The position numbers and the translations under genes were made by a program. A stretch of 64,000 nucleotides of DNA. Origin: Rotaria macrura. Its lineage: Eukaryota; Rotifera; Eurotatoria; Philodinida; Philodinidae. The stretch spans positions 52,991 through 116,990 of the forward strand of contig OENT01000437.1 of the NCBI GenBank assembly GCA_900239685.1, written 5' to 3'. A model generated the notes under the pieces. The model did not search any database, was not told where the DNA came from, and saw nothing but the letters and a program-made list of their open reading frames with translations. The first letter of the stretch is position 1. Each line of letters opens with the position of its first letter. This document shows positions 60,701 to 64,000 of the stretch, piece after piece.

Positions 60701-63700
60701 GAATATAAATTTTTATCTTAGGTTTGATACAAATCGAAAGCTATCGGTATTTAAGAATAATATGGAAATATTAAGACATTTATTTCTCGAAGTGCTTTTT
60801 TGTTCTAAGAAATCTTGAAAGAATCAAAGAAACAAAAATTCAAAGCATTGAAATTAAGAAAGTAATGATCTGTTGTAATTTGGAAAATCTTTAACACCAA
60901 AATATGCTTAGAAAACGATCTGGATAAATTAATGAACAACATGGAAAGGATGTATCACTTATTCAATCTTTGTCTTAGTTTTAACATTCTCAAAATGATA
61001 TGGTAGTGGCCATGATAATTTACACCTATCTTCATTATTTTTTGTCAAGTACTTTTTTAATTCTTCATATTAAATTATGAACATTGGCAGTTAGCTGTGC
61101 AAAAAAGTATGCTATCTGAGAGTAAAACTCAACTAATGAGATGAAATTTCATATCGAAAGAAAAGCCAGACTGATCGAGCCTAAAACTCGTTGTCTATCT
61201 CTGTTTCAGGGAGACAGGTCAAGCGATCTGTTTGTAGCGTCGATTTGTATTTATAAACACGTTGAAGACTCATAAATAGCATCGCACAAAGTATGAATCT
61301 ACTTCCTACTCACATCAACACCCTTGTAATCTTTGATTGTGTTGGATAAACCATTCGATCATAAACAAACTAAATGAAACATAGTTATAGATGAACATTA
61401 TTTAAAAGCAGTAGCTTGGTTCGCTTGTAATAGTGTACTACCTATTGCTAATACTCGCATTGTCGAACGTTCTTTAGGATTTCGATGCATCAATTTGACT
61501 ATTTGTGAACAAGTTTTTCTAAAATGTGTCTCATCTCCTAGCAAGATTTATGGTGTACTTCACATATATTCAATACTGTTAGCACCAATAGAGGCCACTC
61601 TATCACCGCTAACTTGTCCAGTTGTTTGCAATTGGTAATTTTCCCGTTCGTGCACTCTTGTCCATATGTGTTTTCCTTGGGCTTATCCAGTGTTAATCTT
61701 TTCCGGTGATTCATCTTTAGTAGTTGTTTTCCCCCTGTTCGTTGTTGTTCGTTTTTAGCTCTCTGGTTTTTATTTTCCAACCAAGCGTAATAATTATTAT
61801 AACACTTGCCTTTATTATTATTTTCCTTTTGTTATCTTGCCTATCCTTTTCATAACATTATTATTTTTATTATATTATTGTTAATAAAACATCAACCGCG
61901 TAACTCAAGCACTTATTTATTCCCATACAACTATATCCTGTAAGAATGTTTTCATTACTTTATGTGAGAACCCTCGTTCCAGCTGCAGACCGGGATCAGT
62001 ATTAAACGTCTTCTAGCCTTATCCTTAGAGGGGGGCAAGAGTCGTAGACAACCCCTAAACGAGAGTCTCACAAATACTTTTTGTATATTTTCTAATTTTT
62101 CACCATTGCCTTTTAAATTAGGATCATGTTCTTTCAACCTCGAAAAAATAACTTGCCGCCGAATCGGATTGATGCGCTGAAAAACAACTCGGTTCCATAT
62201 TAATCTGACAATCAAAAAATGTTCGCATCCGATTGTTCTTAAACATTTTAATTTTTTCTCAATTGAGAATTGTCGTGTATTAGCTTTTCATGTTCCCAAT
62301 GAGAGATACTTTGGTTGAACATTTTTTTTTCGAATCAAGCATCTCTGTTTCAGATGTTTCGCTTCTTTTTTTCGAGTTCTATTGATATTGTTATTTACTT
62401 GTTTGACACCTAAATATAGAAATGAAATAGAAAATGTTCGATAGAGGTATTTATTAGAAATTCATTCATCAGCGAAGACATACGTTTTTCAGATGCCATC
62501 ATTCTTAAGAATTGATAGTGATCAAAACAGCACGATCTTCAGTATAACTGAACTTATTACTGTCTTTGTTGTTGCTAGGATGGTCAAATACAATGAAATT
62601 TCAATTATTTTTATCGTTTTTAATCGATTTTTCCGTCTTAATAGAATTAAACATTCTGATACTTATATCAATAGTAGAAACTCAAGTAAATTACTAGCCG
62701 CATACATTTTTTCAATTTATGTTCTAGCACAGCAAAGTTATAGAAGAAATAGATATTGTTAACGAAAATATCACAAAATAGAAAGCTTTTATACAATGCA
62801 CATAGAACTTCACAATTTACTACGAAAGTTCACCCCATGCAGAAAAAACTTGAATATGAAAGTTATACAATAGCGGAAGAACTTTCCGAATCAAGGGTTA
62901 CTTTTACATAAAAGTGATAACATTGTATAAAGATTCAAAAATATAGTTCATTACAAAATTCCATACTTCTCTTTTGAATGTTGCAATCTAAAACATATGA
63001 TTACTTAAAACTGCAACCATTATGAACTATGAGTAGGCTTACTTACATATCCAGATTTTCGATTGTTTGAATCACATACTCTATGTATTTCAGTCAATTT
63101 TTATATCTACCTCATATAAAAGAAGTAATGGCGATTTTACGACCTCATTTAATGAAATCTAGAATCGAAATTAAATAACACTTGCACATTAATATGGGCA
63201 TTCTTCTAAGATTTCTTTTTAGACTTGAGTTTCGAAATCTGATTGCAGATTTCTTGGCTATGGAGTCCATCCTAGATCGTTCTAGTTAAATTTGATAGGA
63301 GAAACTGAAGGATCTCATTTTATCTGTTTGATTTTCAATAAATTCTTATATTTCGGACTACCGTGACGAATTTTATCAGGATGTAGATGCGGGACGTTCT
63401 TCTCACTCTCTTACCTGTTGAAAGACAAAAGTAAGGGATGGTAGATGAGGAATTTTTTACGATTCAATCCAATAATAATTAATCATTAAAATAAGATAAG
63501 GTTACTGTATTGATTAATTTTGTTTGTACAAGAATAAAATTATTTTCTTATATATATTTTCGTCTTGCAGTTTTATTAATTCGAACTATATACTTACATA
63601 CTTACAAATATTGAACTAGAGATTTTAAATATTGAATGTGCGCACCTGAGATAATCTATGATGTATTCTTCTCGTTTCCTTCTTTTCGTTTTTTGTAGTC

Positions 63701-63780
63701 TTTTGCTGCTTAATATAATACATGTATTCTAAAGTCACTTTTGGATGCGTTCACTTTATACCTTCACATGGAATATTTTA
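57796..63780. other. About 6 kb with no firm gene
   Basis: AT-rich DNA with (TA)n runs near 58040 and 58359-58370. Open stretches at 61376-61640 (+), 61538-61780 (-) and 61955-62215 (-) are discussed separately. Between 58.6 and 59.0 kb, phrases like CATGTGAACTAATTCATTC recur loosely, not enough to define a repeat. Confidence 0.5.
61376..61640 (+). other. Unidentified open stretch without start codon
   Basis: A frame of nearly 90 codons without an early Met. It contains KAVAWFACNSVLPIANTRIV and ERSLGFRCINLTICEQVF and ends at CPVVCNW. The composition looks protein-like, so it may be an exon or a decayed element. On the minus strand, Lys-rich frames (61538-61780, 61955-62215) follow. I cannot assign a family. 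Confidence 0.2.
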
Positions 63781-64000
63781 CAGTAAAACCTCTATTAGTG
63801 AACACCTCTATAAAATGAACACCTCCTGTTTGAACGAATACTTCGGTCCGTCCGATCAATTTTTGCTGGAAATAGACCTCTACACAATGAACACCTCTCA
63901 ACTCTGAACAATGAACGCTTTTTTTTGGTCCGTACAGAAGAAAAACCTCTATATAATGAACAGATGTGCAACAATGTTCATACATGCATGTAAGTTAAAA
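63781..64000. mobile_element. Transposon end with subterminal repeats, cut by the window edge
   Basis: Starts CAGTAAAACCTCTATTAGTG after a TA (63779-63780). The motif CCTCTATAWARTGAACACC is then repeated: copies at 63789, 63805, 63877, a partial one at 63902, and 63946. GGTCCGT also occurs twice. The same terminal sequence, inverted, forms the right end of the element at 6771-7380. The other end lies beyond the window, so an internal transposase cannot be excluded. CAG ends next to TA suggest a pogo/Tc1-like family. Confidence 0.6.

Noticed and set aside
1-64000. tRNA, rRNA or CRISPR features.
   Set aside because: No tRNA-like box A/B pairs, no rRNA-like stretch and no spaced direct repeats of CRISPR type were seen by eye.

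Overview
The window looks like nuclear DNA of a small invertebrate, most likely a bdelloid rotifer. The DNA is very AT-rich. The genes have many introns, most of 42-75 bp with GT..AG ends. Close-packed genes near the left edge carry splice-acceptor-like tracts just upstream of their start codons, as expected for operons resolved by spliced-leader trans-splicing. Two predicted proteins, a pentapeptide-repeat membrane protein and a secreted Cys-rich protein, belong to families I recall from bdelloids. CCCACA (TGTGGG) telomere-type hexamers are also present. The host call is an inference; I ran no database search. All gene models below were spliced by hand and checked for reading phase.

Layout. 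1-1.4 kb: three packed + strand genes: the 3' end of an HP1-type chromoshadow protein, RNase H2 subunit C and ribosomal protein eL15. 2.06-3.4 kb: a nested palindromic element. 6.8-9.4 kb: a transposon-end element, a dead reverse-transcriptase fragment and a MITE with a 9-bp target duplication. 10.4-12.4 kb (-): a ZnT-type cation transporter that appears to lack most of its zinc site. 15.9-17.4 kb (-): the pentapeptide-repeat protein. 18.7-26.0 kb (-): a 13-exon SLC22-type transporter whose two largest introns carry inserted elements, one of them a hAT element with a perfect 8-bp duplication. 28.9-29.7 kb (-): Akirin. 30.1-34.4 kb: two more terminal-inverted-repeat elements. 35.3-38.6 kb (-): the ER chaperone GRP94, with a variant HDDL retention tail. 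39.0-40.1 kb: a FLYWCH-carrying element, probably MULE-type. 43.8-44.9 kb (-): an orphan type I membrane protein. 49.5-49.75 kb: a strand-skewed, C-rich, telomere-like block. 50.0-56.6 kb (-): a secreted Cys-rich protein whose second intron is 5.6 kb and holds a foldback element, a field of ATCGATT motifs and a nine-copy 69-bp minisatellite. 57-64 kb: almost gene-free, with a few unidentified open segments; the window ends inside a transposon end related to the one at 6.8-7.4 kb.

The genes are mostly single-copy housekeeping functions (chromatin, RNA:DNA hybrid removal, translation, transcription cofactor, ER folding, transport), separated by relics of short DNA transposons. I see no CRISPR array, prokaryote-like operon, tRNA or rRNA. 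The most unusual items are the HP1/RNASEH2C/eL15 cluster, the degenerate zinc site of the ZnT-like protein, the hAT element with GC-rich subterminal repeats, and the 5.6-kb repeat-filled intron with telomere-like sequence nearby.
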